64,000 nt of DNA, taken from the NCBI GenBank assembly GCA_963773665.1, contig CAVZBZ010000003.1, positions 310,001 through 374,000 on the forward strand, given 5' to 3'. The notes beneath the pieces were generated by a model that made no database searches, had not been told where the DNA came from, and saw only the letters and a list, made by a program, of their open reading frames with translations. This DNA is from DATJLY01 sp963773665. Its GTDB lineage: Bacteria > Pseudomonadota > Alphaproteobacteria > ATCC43930 > CGMCC-115725. Position numbers and translations under genes: made by a program. The number at the start of each line of letters is the position of its first letter. The first letter of the stretch is position 1. This document shows, one piece after another, positions 8,574-17,271 of this stretch.

Positions 8574-9328
8574 GTCGCCTGTTCGTCCTCGCCGAGATAT
8601 GCCCGGCGCACGTCGGCATTGTCGCGGATCTCTCCGGGCGCGCCGGTCGCGATCGCGCGGCCATAGACCAGCACGGTGATGCGGTCGGCAAGCGCGAAGA
8701 CCGCATCCATGTCGTGCTCGATGAGGAGAATGGTCAGGCTGCCCTTCAATCCTGCGAGAAAGCGCACCATGCGCGCCGAATCCTCGGGCCCCATGCCGGC
8801 GGTCGGCTCGTCGAGTAGAAGAAGCCGCGGGCGCGTGGCAAGCGCCATGGCGATCTCGAGCGCGCGCTTCTCGCCGTGCGCGAGGTGCGCCGCCTGGACA
8901 TCGGCGCGCTCGGCCAGACCCACCTGATCGAGGATCGCCAGCGCCGGCTCGCGCAAGGCCGGGTCGCGGCGCGCGGCGCGCAAAAAGCGGAAGCTCGAGC
9001 CCGCATGCGCCTGGACCGAGAGCGCCACGTTGTCGAGCGCGGTGAACTCCTGAAAAATGCTGGTGATCTGGAACGAGCGCGCGAGGCCCATGAGCGAGCG
9101 GCGATATGCGGGGAGCGCGGTGATGTCCGCGCCGCAAAAACGGATCGTGCCGCCGTCGGGCCGAAGCTCGCCCGAAAGCTGCGCCACGAGCGTCGTCTTG
9201 CCGGCGCCGTTCGGGCCGATCACGGCATGGACCTCGCCGGCCGTCACGGCAAGGCTCAGCGAATCGGTCGCGATGAGGCCGCCGAAGCGCTTGTGCAAGG
9301 ATTCGGTCGCGAGGAGCGGCTCAGCCAC
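8570..9328 (-). CDS. livG: Branched-chain amino acid-type ABC transporter ATP-binding protein (LivG-like)
   Basis: 252-residue ABC ATPase. Walker A is GPNGAGKT (near residue 38), the signature loop is the LivG-type AHGEKRALEIA, Walker B is LLLLDEPTAGM and the switch His is in IEHDMD. The LARSFQITSIF and MGPEDSARM elements are characteristic of LivG rather than LivF. It powers uptake through the LivH/LivM channel encoded just upstream; its start overlaps the end of livM by 8 bases. A LivF partner, normally required for the heterodimeric motor, is absent from the operon; DUF1275 occupies its place. The substrate may be an organic acid or amide rather than an amino acid, as in many such catabolic operons. 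Confidence 0.92.
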   Translation of the reverse strand: MAEPLLATESLHKRFGGLIATDSLSLAVTAGEVHAVIGPNGAGKTTLVAQLSGELRPDGGTIRFCGADITALPAYRRSLMGLARSFQITSIFQEFTALDNVALSVQAHAGSSFRFLRAARRDPALREPALAILDQVGLAERADVQAAHLAHGEKRALEIAMALATRPRLLLLDEPTAGMGPEDSARMVRFLAGLKGSLTILLIEHDMDAVFALADRITVLVYGRAIATGAPGEIRDNADVRRAYLGEDEQAT

Positions 9329-10268
9329 GGGCGGCGCGCCCCTCGCGCGTCAGGAAACCCGCGACGCCGCGCTTTGCGAACAGCACGACGAGGATGAGGA
9401 GCGGCCCCAGGATGACGAGCCAATGCTCGGTCAGCGCCGACAGCTCGTGCTCGAGCATGATATAGATGGCGGCGCCCATCACCGCGCCGACGAGCGTGCC
9501 GATGCCGCCCAGGATCACCATGATGATGATCTCGCCCGAGCGCGACCACTGCATGATCGCGGGCGAGACGAAAAGCAGCTGGTTCGCCAAAAGCGCGCCC
9601 GCGACGCCGCACATCGCGGCCGAGATCACGAACGAGGCAAGCCGGTAGCGGAACACCGGGAAGCCCACCGCCGTCATGCGCCGCGCGTTCGACTTGGATC
9701 CCCGCAGCACCATGCCGAAGCGCAATTCGACGAGCAGCATCGCGCCCCAGAAGAAAAGCGCCAGCACGCCCAGCACGAAATAATAAAGGACGGTCGGATC
9801 GGCGAGGTCGATGGGGCCGAAATCGCTGTGGCTGCCGATGCTCATCCCGTCGTCGCCGCCATAGACGTTGAGGCTGATGAAGAGGAAATAGAGCATCTGC
9901 GCGAAGGCCAGGGTTATCATCACGAACGACACGCCGCTGGTGCGCAGCGAGATGGCGCCGATGAAGAGCGCGGCCAGCGCCGAGACGCCGATCGCCGTGC
10001 CGAACTGAACGATGCCGCTCGTGATGCCGTAATGGTCGAGGATGCCGACCGAATAGCTTCCGAGGCCGAGATAGGCGGCATGGCCGAAGCTCACCATTCC
10101 GCCATATCCCAAGATGAGGTCGAGGCTCAATGCCGCGATGCCGAACACCATGACGCGCGTGAAAAGATCGAGATAGAACGGCTGGTCCATGGCGTGCGCG
10201 ACGAGCGGCACGAGAAGGAGCGCCGCGAAACCCAGTACGATCGCGCTTTTCCTGCCGTCGAGCCGCAT
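9321..10268 (-). CDS. livM: Branched-chain amino acid-type ABC transporter permease (LivM-like)
   Basis: 315 residues, about nine membrane helices. The LivM motif GYGGMVSFGHAAYLGLGSYS lies near residues 54-73 and the coupling segment GMVLRGSKSNARRMTAVGFP near 195-214. It forms half of the inner-membrane channel with LivH. The ATG at 10268 follows the stop of livH by two bases, and the 3' end overlaps livG by 8 bases, so the genes are cotranscribed. Confidence 0.92.
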   Translation of the reverse strand: MRLDGRKSAIVLGFAALLLVPLVAHAMDQPFYLDLFTRVMVFGIAALSLDLILGYGGMVSFGHAAYLGLGSYSVGILDHYGITSGIVQFGTAIGVSALAALFIGAISLRTSGVSFVMITLAFAQMLYFLFISLNVYGGDDGMSIGSHSDFGPIDLADPTVLYYFVLGVLALFFWGAMLLVELRFGMVLRGSKSNARRMTAVGFPVFRYRLASFVISAAMCGVAGALLANQLLFVSPAIMQWSRSGEIIIMVILGGIGTLVGAVMGAAIYIMLEHELSALTEHWLVILGPLLILVVLFAKRGVAGFLTREGRAARG

Positions 10269-10270
10269 CG

Positions 10271-11194
10271 CTAGCGCCCCCGCGGCGGGAACAGGCCTTG
10301 CGGCCGGAAATAGAGGACGCCCGCCATCAGGATGTAGATCGCCATCGAGGCGAGCGCCGGCCCGGCATTGTCGGCCGCCGTCTTCGCCATGAATGTCGCA
10401 AGGAGCGGGCGCAAGAAGACGCGGCCCAACGTATCGACGAGGCCAATCAGCAGCGCCGCGACGAAGGCGCCGCGAATGGAGCCGATGCCGCCGATGACGA
10501 TGACGACGATGGCGAGGATGAGGACGCCGTCGCCCATCCCTGCCGTCACGGAAAAGACCGGCCCCGCCAGAAGCCCCGACAGCGCCGCCAGCATGGCGCC
10601 CAATCCGAACAGCAGCGTGAACAGCAATGCGATGTCGATGCCGAGCGCGCCGACCATGGTCCGGTTCGAGGCGCCCGCGCGGATCAGCATGCCGAGCCGC
10701 GTCCGCATCACCAGCAGATACAGCAGCACCGCCACCGCCAATCCTATGACGATGATCGCCAGGCGATAGAGCGGATAGGTCATGCCGGGGAAGATCGTGA
10801 CGCGGCCCGCGAGAAAACTCGGCACCGCGGCATAGAGCGCCGTGTCGCCCCACACGATGCGCACCATCTCGTTGAAGAACAGGATGAGGCCGAACGTCGC
10901 CAGAACCTGGTCGAGATGGTCGCGCGCGTAGAGTTGGCGGAAGACGATCACCTCGATGGCGATGCCGATCGCCAGCGATCCGCCGAGCGACGCCAAGACC
11001 GCAAGCACATAGGAGCCGGTGTGCAGGAACGTGAAGGCGCAGAGATAGGCCCCGATCATATAGACCGAGCCGTGCGCGAAATTGATGAGGTTCATGATGC
11101 CGAACACGAGCGTGAGCCCGGCCGCCATCAGGAACAGCATGACCCCGAACTGCAGTCCGTTGAGGATCTGTTCGAGGACGAGAAGCGGCGTCAT
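10271..11194 (-). CDS. livH: Branched-chain amino acid-type ABC transporter permease (LivH-like)
   Basis: 307 residues, eight or nine membrane helices. The N-terminal LQFGVMLFLMAAGLTLVFGI and the following MNLINFAHGSVYMIGAY are diagnostic of LivH, as is the coupling loop MLIRAGASNRTMVGALGID. The ATG at 11194 is chosen because it gives the usual LivH N-terminus (MTPLLVLEQILNGLQFG); an upstream in-frame start would overlap the binding-protein gene by nearly 40 bases. It partners LivM in the membrane. Confidence 0.92.
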   Translation of the reverse strand: MTPLLVLEQILNGLQFGVMLFLMAAGLTLVFGIMNLINFAHGSVYMIGAYLCAFTFLHTGSYVLAVLASLGGSLAIGIAIEVIVFRQLYARDHLDQVLATFGLILFFNEMVRIVWGDTALYAAVPSFLAGRVTIFPGMTYPLYRLAIIVIGLAVAVLLYLLVMRTRLGMLIRAGASNRTMVGALGIDIALLFTLLFGLGAMLAALSGLLAGPVFSVTAGMGDGVLILAIVVIVIGGIGSIRGAFVAALLIGLVDTLGRVFLRPLLATFMAKTAADNAGPALASMAIYILMAGVLYFRPQGLFPPRGR

Positions 11195-11195
11195 T

Positions 11196-12371
11196 TCATG
11201 GCGCGAGCGGCGGCATCTTGCATTGCCCGGCATAGGCGTCGGGATAGTCCGCGGCGATCGTCTCGGTCACGTCGTTGACGAGCGCGCCGCCCTTGTCGCG
11301 CTTCACCTCGAGGAGATAGAGGTTCTGGATCGGAAACTGGTTGGTGTTGAAGCGGAATTTGCCGCGCACCGAGGCGAATTTCGCGGCCTGAAGCGCGGCG
11401 CGGAACTCGGCCGTGCGCTCGACATGGCCATCGACCGCGCGGATGGCCTCGTCGATGAGCCGCGCGCCGTCATAGGCGAACACCGAGAACACCGATGGCC
11501 GGCGATGGTACTTCGCGACGAAATGCTCAACGAACGTGCGGTTCGTCGGGTTGTCGAGATTGGCGCCCCAAAATCCGGAAGATTTGAGGCCGATCGCGGC
11601 ATCGCCCATGCCCGGCAGCGTCTCCTCGTCGATCACGGTCGCGACGCCGTAGAGCGGGATGTGGTCCTTCAATCCCGCCTCGGCATATTGCTTGACGAAA
11701 TTGATGGACGCGTTGCCCGACTGCTCGAAATAGAAGACCGCGGCGGGATTGGCCGCGCGCACCTCGGCAAGCTCGGCGGCATAGTCGAGCTGGCCCAGGG
11801 GCGTATAGGTCTCGCCGATGATCTGCCCTTTGTAGGAGCGCTTGATGCCGGTCGTGATGTCGCGGCCGGCGGCATAGTTGGCGGCGATGAGATAGAGGCT
11901 TTTGGTGGCTTTGGCGTTCAGATAATTGCCCATCGCCTCGGACGCGGTGTCGGTCTCGTCGGAGGCGGCGAAAAAATAGGGGCTGCATTCGGACCCGGCG
12001 AGCTGCGAGGGTCCGGCCTGGACGCTGACGATGAACACTTTGCGCGGCAGCACTGTATGCGCCACGGCGAGCATGATGTTGGACGGCACGATGCCGGTGA
12101 CGATCCGGACCTTGTCCTCGTCCATCATCTTGCGCGCGAGCTGCACGCCGACATCGGGCTTGCCCTGGTCGTCGTTGACGACGAGATCGATGCGGGAGCC
12201 GGCGCCCGCATCCTCGATGCCGAGCCGGAACCCGTCCAGAAGCTCCGGCCCCGCTGCCAGCGACGGGTTCGACAAGGACGAGATGAACCCGATCTTCACC
12301 TTGTCGGCCGCACGCGACGGCAACGGCACAAGCGCCAATGCCGCCATCAGCAATAGGGTGGATTTTTCCAC
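11196..12371 (-). CDS. ABC transporter substrate-binding protein (LivK-like, peripla_BP_6)
   Basis: 391 residues with a signal peptide (MEKSTLLLMAALALVPLPSRAA). The mature protein has the type-I periplasmic binding fold of Leu/Ile/Val and amide-binding proteins: VKIGFISSLSNPSLAAGPEL at the N-terminus, a NDDQGKPDVGVQLARKMMDE stretch and SVFAYDGARLIDEAIRAV near the C-terminus. It is the first gene of the transporter operon and ends one base before the livH start. This subfamily is common in aromatic- and amide-degradation clusters, so the ligand need not be an amino acid; the adjoining ThDP enzyme and cyclase favour an organic acid. Confidence 0.88.
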   Translation of the reverse strand: MEKSTLLLMAALALVPLPSRAADKVKIGFISSLSNPSLAAGPELLDGFRLGIEDAGAGSRIDLVVNDDQGKPDVGVQLARKMMDEDKVRIVTGIVPSNIMLAVAHTVLPRKVFIVSVQAGPSQLAGSECSPYFFAASDETDTASEAMGNYLNAKATKSLYLIAANYAAGRDITTGIKRSYKGQIIGETYTPLGQLDYAAELAEVRAANPAAVFYFEQSGNASINFVKQYAEAGLKDHIPLYGVATVIDEETLPGMGDAAIGLKSSGFWGANLDNPTNRTFVEHFVAKYHRRPSVFSVFAYDGARLIDEAIRAVDGHVERTAEFRAALQAAKFASVRGKFRFNTNQFPIQNLYLLEVKRDKGGALVNDVTETIAADYPDAYAGQCKMPPLAP

Positions 12372-12383
12372 TTTACCCCTCCC

Positions 12384-14114
12384 TCAAGGCGCCACGCCGC
12401 GCCTTCCGACGATGAGATTCAACAGCGCCTGACGCTTTTCGACCTTGACGGCGTGGATCGCGCGCTCGAGCGCCTTGGGCAGATCCTGCGGCCGCTCGAC
12501 GCATTCGCCATAGCCGCCATAGATCTCCATCATGTGCTCGTAGCGCGCCGTGGGGCCTAGGGGCCCGACCGGCATCTCGTTGCTGCGCGCGGCGTGCCCG
12601 TCGGGAAAGACGCGCAGCGCCGAGCCCTCGACCTCCTCCCACATGCCGTTGTTGAAGACGATGAACAGGACCGGGAGATTCATCGCCCGCGCGACCTGGT
12701 GGCCGGCCGTGGGATTGCCGAACATGTAGGCGCCGTCGCCCAAGGTCGCGATGACGAGCCGGTCTGGCGCCGCAAGCTTGGCGCCCAGCGCCGCGCCCAC
12801 GCCCCAGCCGAGCCCGCCCGCGGTCGGCGTGCCAAGATACGTGCGCGGCTCCGTGAACGCGGCATGGCGCAGGATGAGCGAATACTCGTTGACCAGGATC
12901 GCATCGTCGTCCTTGGCATTCGAGATGCAGTGCGCGGCCCAGACGGGAGAGATCGGCGCGACGCCCTTCGCGCTCTGCAGCTCGTCCTGCACGCGCTTCT
13001 TGAGATGCTCGCGCGCGGCGGCCGCCCGCGCGCGCCGCTCCTTGAGCCGCGCCTCGGACGTTCGCCCTTCGAGTGCCGCGCCAAGCTGCGGCAGCACGAC
13101 GTGCGCCGGGCCCGTCACCGCCACATCGCACGGAAAGCTCCGGATCGGGATGCGCGAGAACAGCGGATCGACGCCGATATGGACGATCTTGCATCCCTCC
13201 GGCGGATCGCCATGCACGGTCGGGATCCACGGCGTGTCGGTATCGATCACCAGGATCGCGTCGGCGTCCTTGATGAACGGGCCGGGGTCGAAGCCCACCA
13301 GCATCGGATGATCGGAGGGCGTCGAGTTGGCGATCGAGCGGTACTCGACGATCGGCATGGCGAAGCGCGTTGCGAATTCGGCGAGCGAAGCGGCATTGGC
13401 GGGAAGCCGCGCCACCTCGCGCGCGAGAATGACGGGCCGGCGCGAATTCGCAAGCGCTTCGGCGGCGCGCGCGATCTGATCCGGCGTCGGGCCCGGAACC
13501 GTGCCGTAGGCGCGGCGCGGCGGCGAGGTGAAGGTGATCCCCGACATCTTCTGGCTCATCACCTCGCGCGGCAGCGAGAGATAAACGGGCCCGCACGGCT
13601 CGCTCGTCGCGATCTCGATGGCGCGGTCGATCACCGCCTCGAGCTGCTCGCCGTTCCTCAGCTCATAGTCCCATTTGCACAGCTCGCGCACCATGCCGGC
13701 CTGGTCGAACATCTCCTGGCCCCAATGGATGCCGGTGTCGCGCGAGCCCACGAAGCCGCGCTCGGTGATCGGATTGCGGCCGGCGGTGAAGATCATCGGC
13801 ACGCGGTCGCGCGCCGCGTCGGCCAGCGCGTTGATGCCGTTCGCCGTGCCGACATTGACGTGGAACATCACCATCTGCGGCCGGCCGGTCATGAGGTAAT
13901 AGCCGTGCGCCATCGAGGCGGCGACGTTCTCGTGCGGCACCGTCACGACCTTGACCTGCGGGCGGGCGCCCTTGGCGCGGATCGCGGCGAGCGCCTCGTT
14001 CATTGGCGCGAAATCGGTGCCGCCGTTGGCGAAGAGATACTCGATGCCGCGGTCGGCCAGCAGCGTCAGATAGGCTTCCGCCACCGTTTCGACTGCGATG
14101 GTCTTCGTTCCCAC
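12384..14114 (-). CDS. Thiamine-diphosphate-dependent enzyme (acetolactate synthase-like)
   Basis: About 576 residues, with PYR, central and PP domains. The PYR catalytic Glu is in VPHENVAASMAHGYYL; the Mg/ThDP motif runs from GDGAYMFGNPTAG to FNNGMW with the standard NN pair. It is therefore a complete 2-oxo-acid decarboxylase or carboligase. The GTG at 14114 is preferred as start because a GGAG site lies 8 bases upstream; a GTG at 14126 and a TTG at 14171 are alternatives. It ends 12 bases before the ABC binding-protein gene on the same strand, so it probably shares its transcript and processes the imported compound. It is clearly different in sequence from the other two ThDP enzymes in the window. 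Confidence 0.85.
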   Translation of the reverse strand: MGTKTIAVETVAEAYLTLLADRGIEYLFANGGTDFAPMNEALAAIRAKGARPQVKVVTVPHENVAASMAHGYYLMTGRPQMVMFHVNVGTANGINALADAARDRVPMIFTAGRNPITERGFVGSRDTGIHWGQEMFDQAGMVRELCKWDYELRNGEQLEAVIDRAIEIATSEPCGPVYLSLPREVMSQKMSGITFTSPPRRAYGTVPGPTPDQIARAAEALANSRRPVILAREVARLPANAASLAEFATRFAMPIVEYRSIANSTPSDHPMLVGFDPGPFIKDADAILVIDTDTPWIPTVHGDPPEGCKIVHIGVDPLFSRIPIRSFPCDVAVTGPAHVVLPQLGAALEGRTSEARLKERRARAAAAREHLKKRVQDELQSAKGVAPISPVWAAHCISNAKDDDAILVNEYSLILRHAAFTEPRTYLGTPTAGGLGWGVGAALGAKLAAPDRLVIATLGDGAYMFGNPTAGHQVARAMNLPVLFIVFNNGMWEEVEGSALRVFPDGHAARSNEMPVGPLGPTARYEHMMEIYGGYGECVERPQDLPKALERAIHAVKVEKRQALLNLIVGRRGVAP

Positions 14115-14178
14115 GCGCTTCTCCACATTGATTTGGCGGCGCAGGATAGTGGCTGCACCCGCCCGCGCCAAGCTTGGC

Positions 14179-14871
14179 TCAGTCCTCGACGACGACGGCG
14201 CGCACGGGCGATGCCTCGACGCCGGTCATGTTGAGCGGCAGCGCCAGAAGGGTCACGCGCGCTTGCGTGATGCGGTCGAGGTTGGTGAGATAGGGCATGG
14301 TGACGACGCCGTTCTCGCCGAAGGTGCGCGAGGTATAGAACACCACGTTCGAATCGGGCGCATCGGCGCCGTGATAGAAATCGAACCCGACCAGCACCAC
14401 GCCCTTGTCGATGCACCATTTGACCGCGTCGCGCGTCAGATAGGGCGCGCGCTTGGCCCAGTCGGGCGCGAAATAGTCGTTGTTGAGATCGGTGCGCAGC
14501 AGCAGCCGGTCGCCCTTCTCGAGCGTGCGGCCGACCGCCGCCTCGAGATCTTCGGCCGTGACGGCGCCGCCCGGCACGCGGTGCCGCAGATCGGCCACCA
14601 CCGCGTCGCCGGCAAAGAGTTCGAGCGGCAGCTCCTGGAGCTGCTTGCCGCCTTTCACCATGTGCTCCGGCGCATCGACGTGGCTTCCGGCATGGAGGCG
14701 CATATGCACGCCGCGCACGATCTGGCCCGCGCCGCCCGGCGCGTCGTGCTCTTTCAAGGTCTCGACCGCGAACTGCATGTCCTTGGCGAAGCCTTTGGGC
14801 GTGTGCATGCGGTAGTTCCGGGCGTCAAGCGTCAGGCTGATGTCGATGATCTTGCCGAAGCGCAGCGTCAT
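14179..14871 (-). CDS. Cyclase family protein (kynurenine formamidase-like metal hydrolase)
   Basis: 230 residues. The metal-binding signature of the cyclase/KynB family is present as HAGSHVDAPEH (near residue 61), with further conserved positions in DLRHRVPGG and in GFDFYHGADAP. Family members are cytoplasmic, zinc- or manganese-dependent hydrolases acting on amides or lactone-like compounds (N-formylkynurenine, isatin, polyketides). The gene lies upstream of the ThDP enzyme on the same strand, separated by ~65 bases, and is probably the first gene of that operon. The motif reads HxGSH instead of HxGTH, a conservative change. True kynurenine formamidase is unlikely, as no other tryptophan-degradation gene is near. 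Confidence 0.85.
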   Translation of the reverse strand: MTLRFGKIIDISLTLDARNYRMHTPKGFAKDMQFAVETLKEHDAPGGAGQIVRGVHMRLHAGSHVDAPEHMVKGGKQLQELPLELFAGDAVVADLRHRVPGGAVTAEDLEAAVGRTLEKGDRLLLRTDLNNDYFAPDWAKRAPYLTRDAVKWCIDKGVVLVGFDFYHGADAPDSNVVFYTSRTFGENGVVTMPYLTNLDRITQARVTLLALPLNMTGVEASPVRAVVVED

Positions 14872-14954
14872 GGCGTCCTCCCTCGGGGTGCATCCTACAC
14901 GAGTTGACGCGCGCTGTGCTTTGCCGGAACGTGGCGCCGGCGAGCGGGGGACCC

Positions 14955-16607
14955 ATGGCGCAGGCGAACGAAGCGGTGAGCATGACGGCGGCCGAAGCGG
15001 TCGTGCGCACGCTCGAACTCAACGGCATCGACACCGTGTTCGCATTGCCGGGCGTGCAGAACGATTACCTGTTCGATGCCCTCCACGGCGCGCAAGCCGC
15101 AATCCGCACGCTCCAGACGCGGCACGAGCAGGGCGCGGCCTACATGGCTTTGGGCGCGGCGATGGCGACAGGGAAGCCCGCGGCTTACGCCGTGGTGCCC
15201 GGTCCCGGCATCCTCAACACCACGGCCGCGCTCTCGACCGCCTATGCCTGCAACGCGCCGGTGCTGGCGCTCACGGGGCAGATCCCGTCCACCATGATCG
15301 GCCGCGGCCTCGGCATGCTGCACGAGATCCCGGATCAGCTCGGAACATTACGTGGGCTGACCAAGTTCGCCGCGCGCATCCGTTCGCCGCAGGAAGCGCC
15401 CGGCCTCGTGGACGAGGCGTTCCGCCAGCTCCTGTCCGGCCGCCCGCGCCCGGTTGCGCTCGAATGTCCGCTCGACATCTGGCCGAAGCGCGGCCGCGTG
15501 GCGCTGCCGGCGCAGGCTGCCGTGCGCGTGCGCGATCCGATCGACAGCGACGCGGTCGAAGCGGCGGCGAAGCTCCTGGCCGAAGCGGAGCGGCCGCTCA
15601 TCGTCGTGGGCGGCGGCGCGCAGGGCGCGGGCGCAGCGCTTGCCGAAATCGCCGAGGCATTGCAGGCGCCGGTCGTGGCGCACAAGATGGGATTGGGCGC
15701 GCTCGACGCGCGGCACAAGCTCAGCGTCAATTGCTGGCTCGGCATCCGGCTCTGGGCCGAGGCGGATGTCGTGCTCGCCATCGGCACGCGGCTTCAGCCT
15801 CAGCTCATGCAATGGGGCACGGACGCCAAGCTCAAGGTGATCCGCATCGATGCCGATCCCGAGGAGATCGACCGCATCGCGCGGCCCGCGGTCGCGATCG
15901 TGGGCGACGCCGCCGACGCGCTTGCCGCTCTCGTCCCCGCACTTGCCCGCGTCAACCGCCGCCGCCCCTCGCGCATGGACGAAATATCCCAACGCAAAGA
16001 AGCCGCCGCCAAGGAGGTTGCGCAGGAATTCGCGCCGCAAGTCGCGTGGCTCAACGCCATCCGCGCCGAATTGCCCGAGGACGGCATCTTCGTCGATGAG
16101 CTGACGCAGATCGGCTATGTCTCGCGCTTTGCCTTCCCGGTCTATCGCCCGCGCAGCTTCATCTCGTCCGCATATCAGGGCACGCTCGGCTGGGGCGTGG
16201 CGACAGCGATCGGCGCCAAGGCGGCGTGTCCCGGCCGGCCGCTCGTCGCCATCTCGGGCGACGGCGGCTTCATGTTCAACGTGCAGGAGCTGGCGTCGGC
16301 CGTGCAGCACCGCGTGCCCGTCGTCATCGTGCTGATGAACGACGGCGCCTATGGCAATGTGCGGCGGATACAGGTCGAGGCGTTCGGCAACCGCGTCATC
16401 GCATCGGACCTCAAGAACCCGGATTTTGTGAAGCTCGCCGACGCGTTTGGATTGATGGGCTTGCGCGCGACGACGCCCGAAGGCTTGCGCGCGGCGCTCA
16501 AGAAAGCCCTGGCCGCGGGCGAGCCGGCGCTTATCGAGGTGCCGGTAGGCCAAATGCCGAGCCCGTGGAATTTTTTGCGCTTCCAGCACCGCGTGCGCGG
16601 CGGCTGA
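14955..16607 (+). CDS. Thiamine-diphosphate-dependent enzyme (acetolactate synthase/decarboxylase-like)
   Basis: 550 residues, full-length ThDP enzyme. The PYR Glu lies in QTRHEQGAAYMALGAAMATG; the PP-domain motif runs GDGGFMFNVQELA ... LMNDGAYGNVRR, with Asp as the second residue of the usual NN pair, as in the enzyme at 1488. It resembles the broad group of catabolic ALS-like proteins used on 2-oxo acids. The ATG at 14955 is preceded by a G-rich GGGGGA site; starts at 14904 (TTG) or 14982 (ATG) are possible. It faces away from the cyclase gene across an 83-base divergent promoter region, so the two transcripts may share control. The substrate is unknown. Confidence 0.85.
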   Translation: MAQANEAVSMTAAEAVVRTLELNGIDTVFALPGVQNDYLFDALHGAQAAIRTLQTRHEQGAAYMALGAAMATGKPAAYAVVPGPGILNTTAALSTAYACNAPVLALTGQIPSTMIGRGLGMLHEIPDQLGTLRGLTKFAARIRSPQEAPGLVDEAFRQLLSGRPRPVALECPLDIWPKRGRVALPAQAAVRVRDPIDSDAVEAAAKLLAEAERPLIVVGGGAQGAGAALAEIAEALQAPVVAHKMGLGALDARHKLSVNCWLGIRLWAEADVVLAIGTRLQPQLMQWGTDAKLKVIRIDADPEEIDRIARPAVAIVGDAADALAALVPALARVNRRRPSRMDEISQRKEAAAKEVAQEFAPQVAWLNAIRAELPEDGIFVDELTQIGYVSRFAFPVYRPRSFISSAYQGTLGWGVATAIGAKAACPGRPLVAISGDGGFMFNVQELASAVQHRVPVVIVLMNDGAYGNVRRIQVEAFGNRVIASDLKNPDFVKLADAFGLMGLRATTPEGLRAALKKALAAGEPALIEVPVGQMPSPWNFLRFQHRVRGG

Positions 16608-16614
16608 GGCAGCC

Positions 16615-17130
16615 TCAGTTGATGCGCACCACCGCCGAGCCGGTGAGCGTCATCGAGGTTGGAATGTTGAGGCCCGGAACCGAGAACGCGATAAGCGGCG
16701 TGAAGGTATAGGACGTGTTGATCGTGACGAAGGTGCCGGGCGTGGTGCCGTCGCTGCATGCGCTGGCGGCGCAGGGCGGCGCCGGCGCGCTCACATCTCC
16801 GGGCTGGATGGAGAGCGCGTTCGAGGTGATGCAATAGCAGGCTTCGACCGGGGACGGCGACAGCGAGACGTTGGTGCCGAGGCTCGTCGCGTTTTGCACC
16901 GCCGTGGTGATCGAGCTCGAGCTGTAGCCGTGCTCGAGCGCGTATTGCGCGCCGGCCGCGGCGGCGTTCTGCACCCGCATCTTGGCATAGGCGCCCATGC
17001 CGAGATCGGCCATCGGCAGCAATATGCCGACCAGAAACGGCGCGACGAGCGCAAGCTCCACCGCCGCCGCGCCCGAGCGGTCGCCGAGCCAGCGCCGGGC
17101 GAATTCAGTCGTGCGTCGGATTTTTTTCAT
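16615..17130 (-). CDS. TadE-like pseudopilin/assembly protein
   Basis: 171 residues with one N-terminal membrane helix. The TadE signature is clear: a positively charged start (MKKIRRTTEFARRWLGDRSG), then AAAVELALVAPFLVGILLP with the conserved Glu, and a long Cys-containing extracytoplasmic tail (CYCITS, CAASACSDG). TadE-type proteins are minor pseudopilins of the Flp/Tad pilus, processed by prepilin peptidase. No other tad/flp gene is in the window, so this is an orphan copy, perhaps assembled by a Tad system elsewhere. It is convergent with the ThDP gene (7-base gap) and divergent from the AMP-ligase gene. Confidence 0.8.
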   Translation of the reverse strand: MKKIRRTTEFARRWLGDRSGAAAVELALVAPFLVGILLPMADLGMGAYAKMRVQNAAAAGAQYALEHGYSSSSITTAVQNATSLGTNVSLSPSPVEACYCITSNALSIQPGDVSAPAPPCAASACSDGTTPGTFVTINTSYTFTPLIAFSVPGLNIPTSMTLTGSAVVRIN

Positions 17131-17213
17131 GGCGGCCGAGCATAGGCCCGAAATTCTTGCCGCATCGTGGAGATCGCCGGCAATCTGCATAAAATTCGCC
17201 GCAAGTGCCGTGC

Positions 17214-17242
17214 TTGACAGCACTGGAGCGCTATCGGATTGT
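17214..17242 (+). promoter_or_regulatory. Possible sigma-70 promoter of the aryl-AMP ligase operon
   Basis: A consensus -35 TTGACA (17214-17219) is followed after 17 bases by GATTGT (17237-17242), a weak -10. The predicted start of transcription, near 17249, would leave a leader of ~23 bases before the ATG at 17272. Confidence 0.4.
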
Positions 17243-17271
17243 CCGCCGCGACAAGAAAAAGAGGATCGAGG

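Noticed and set aside
14179..14871. Kynurenine formamidase (kynB)
   Set aside because: The metal motif fits the whole cyclase family, and no kynureninase or tryptophan dioxygenase gene is near.
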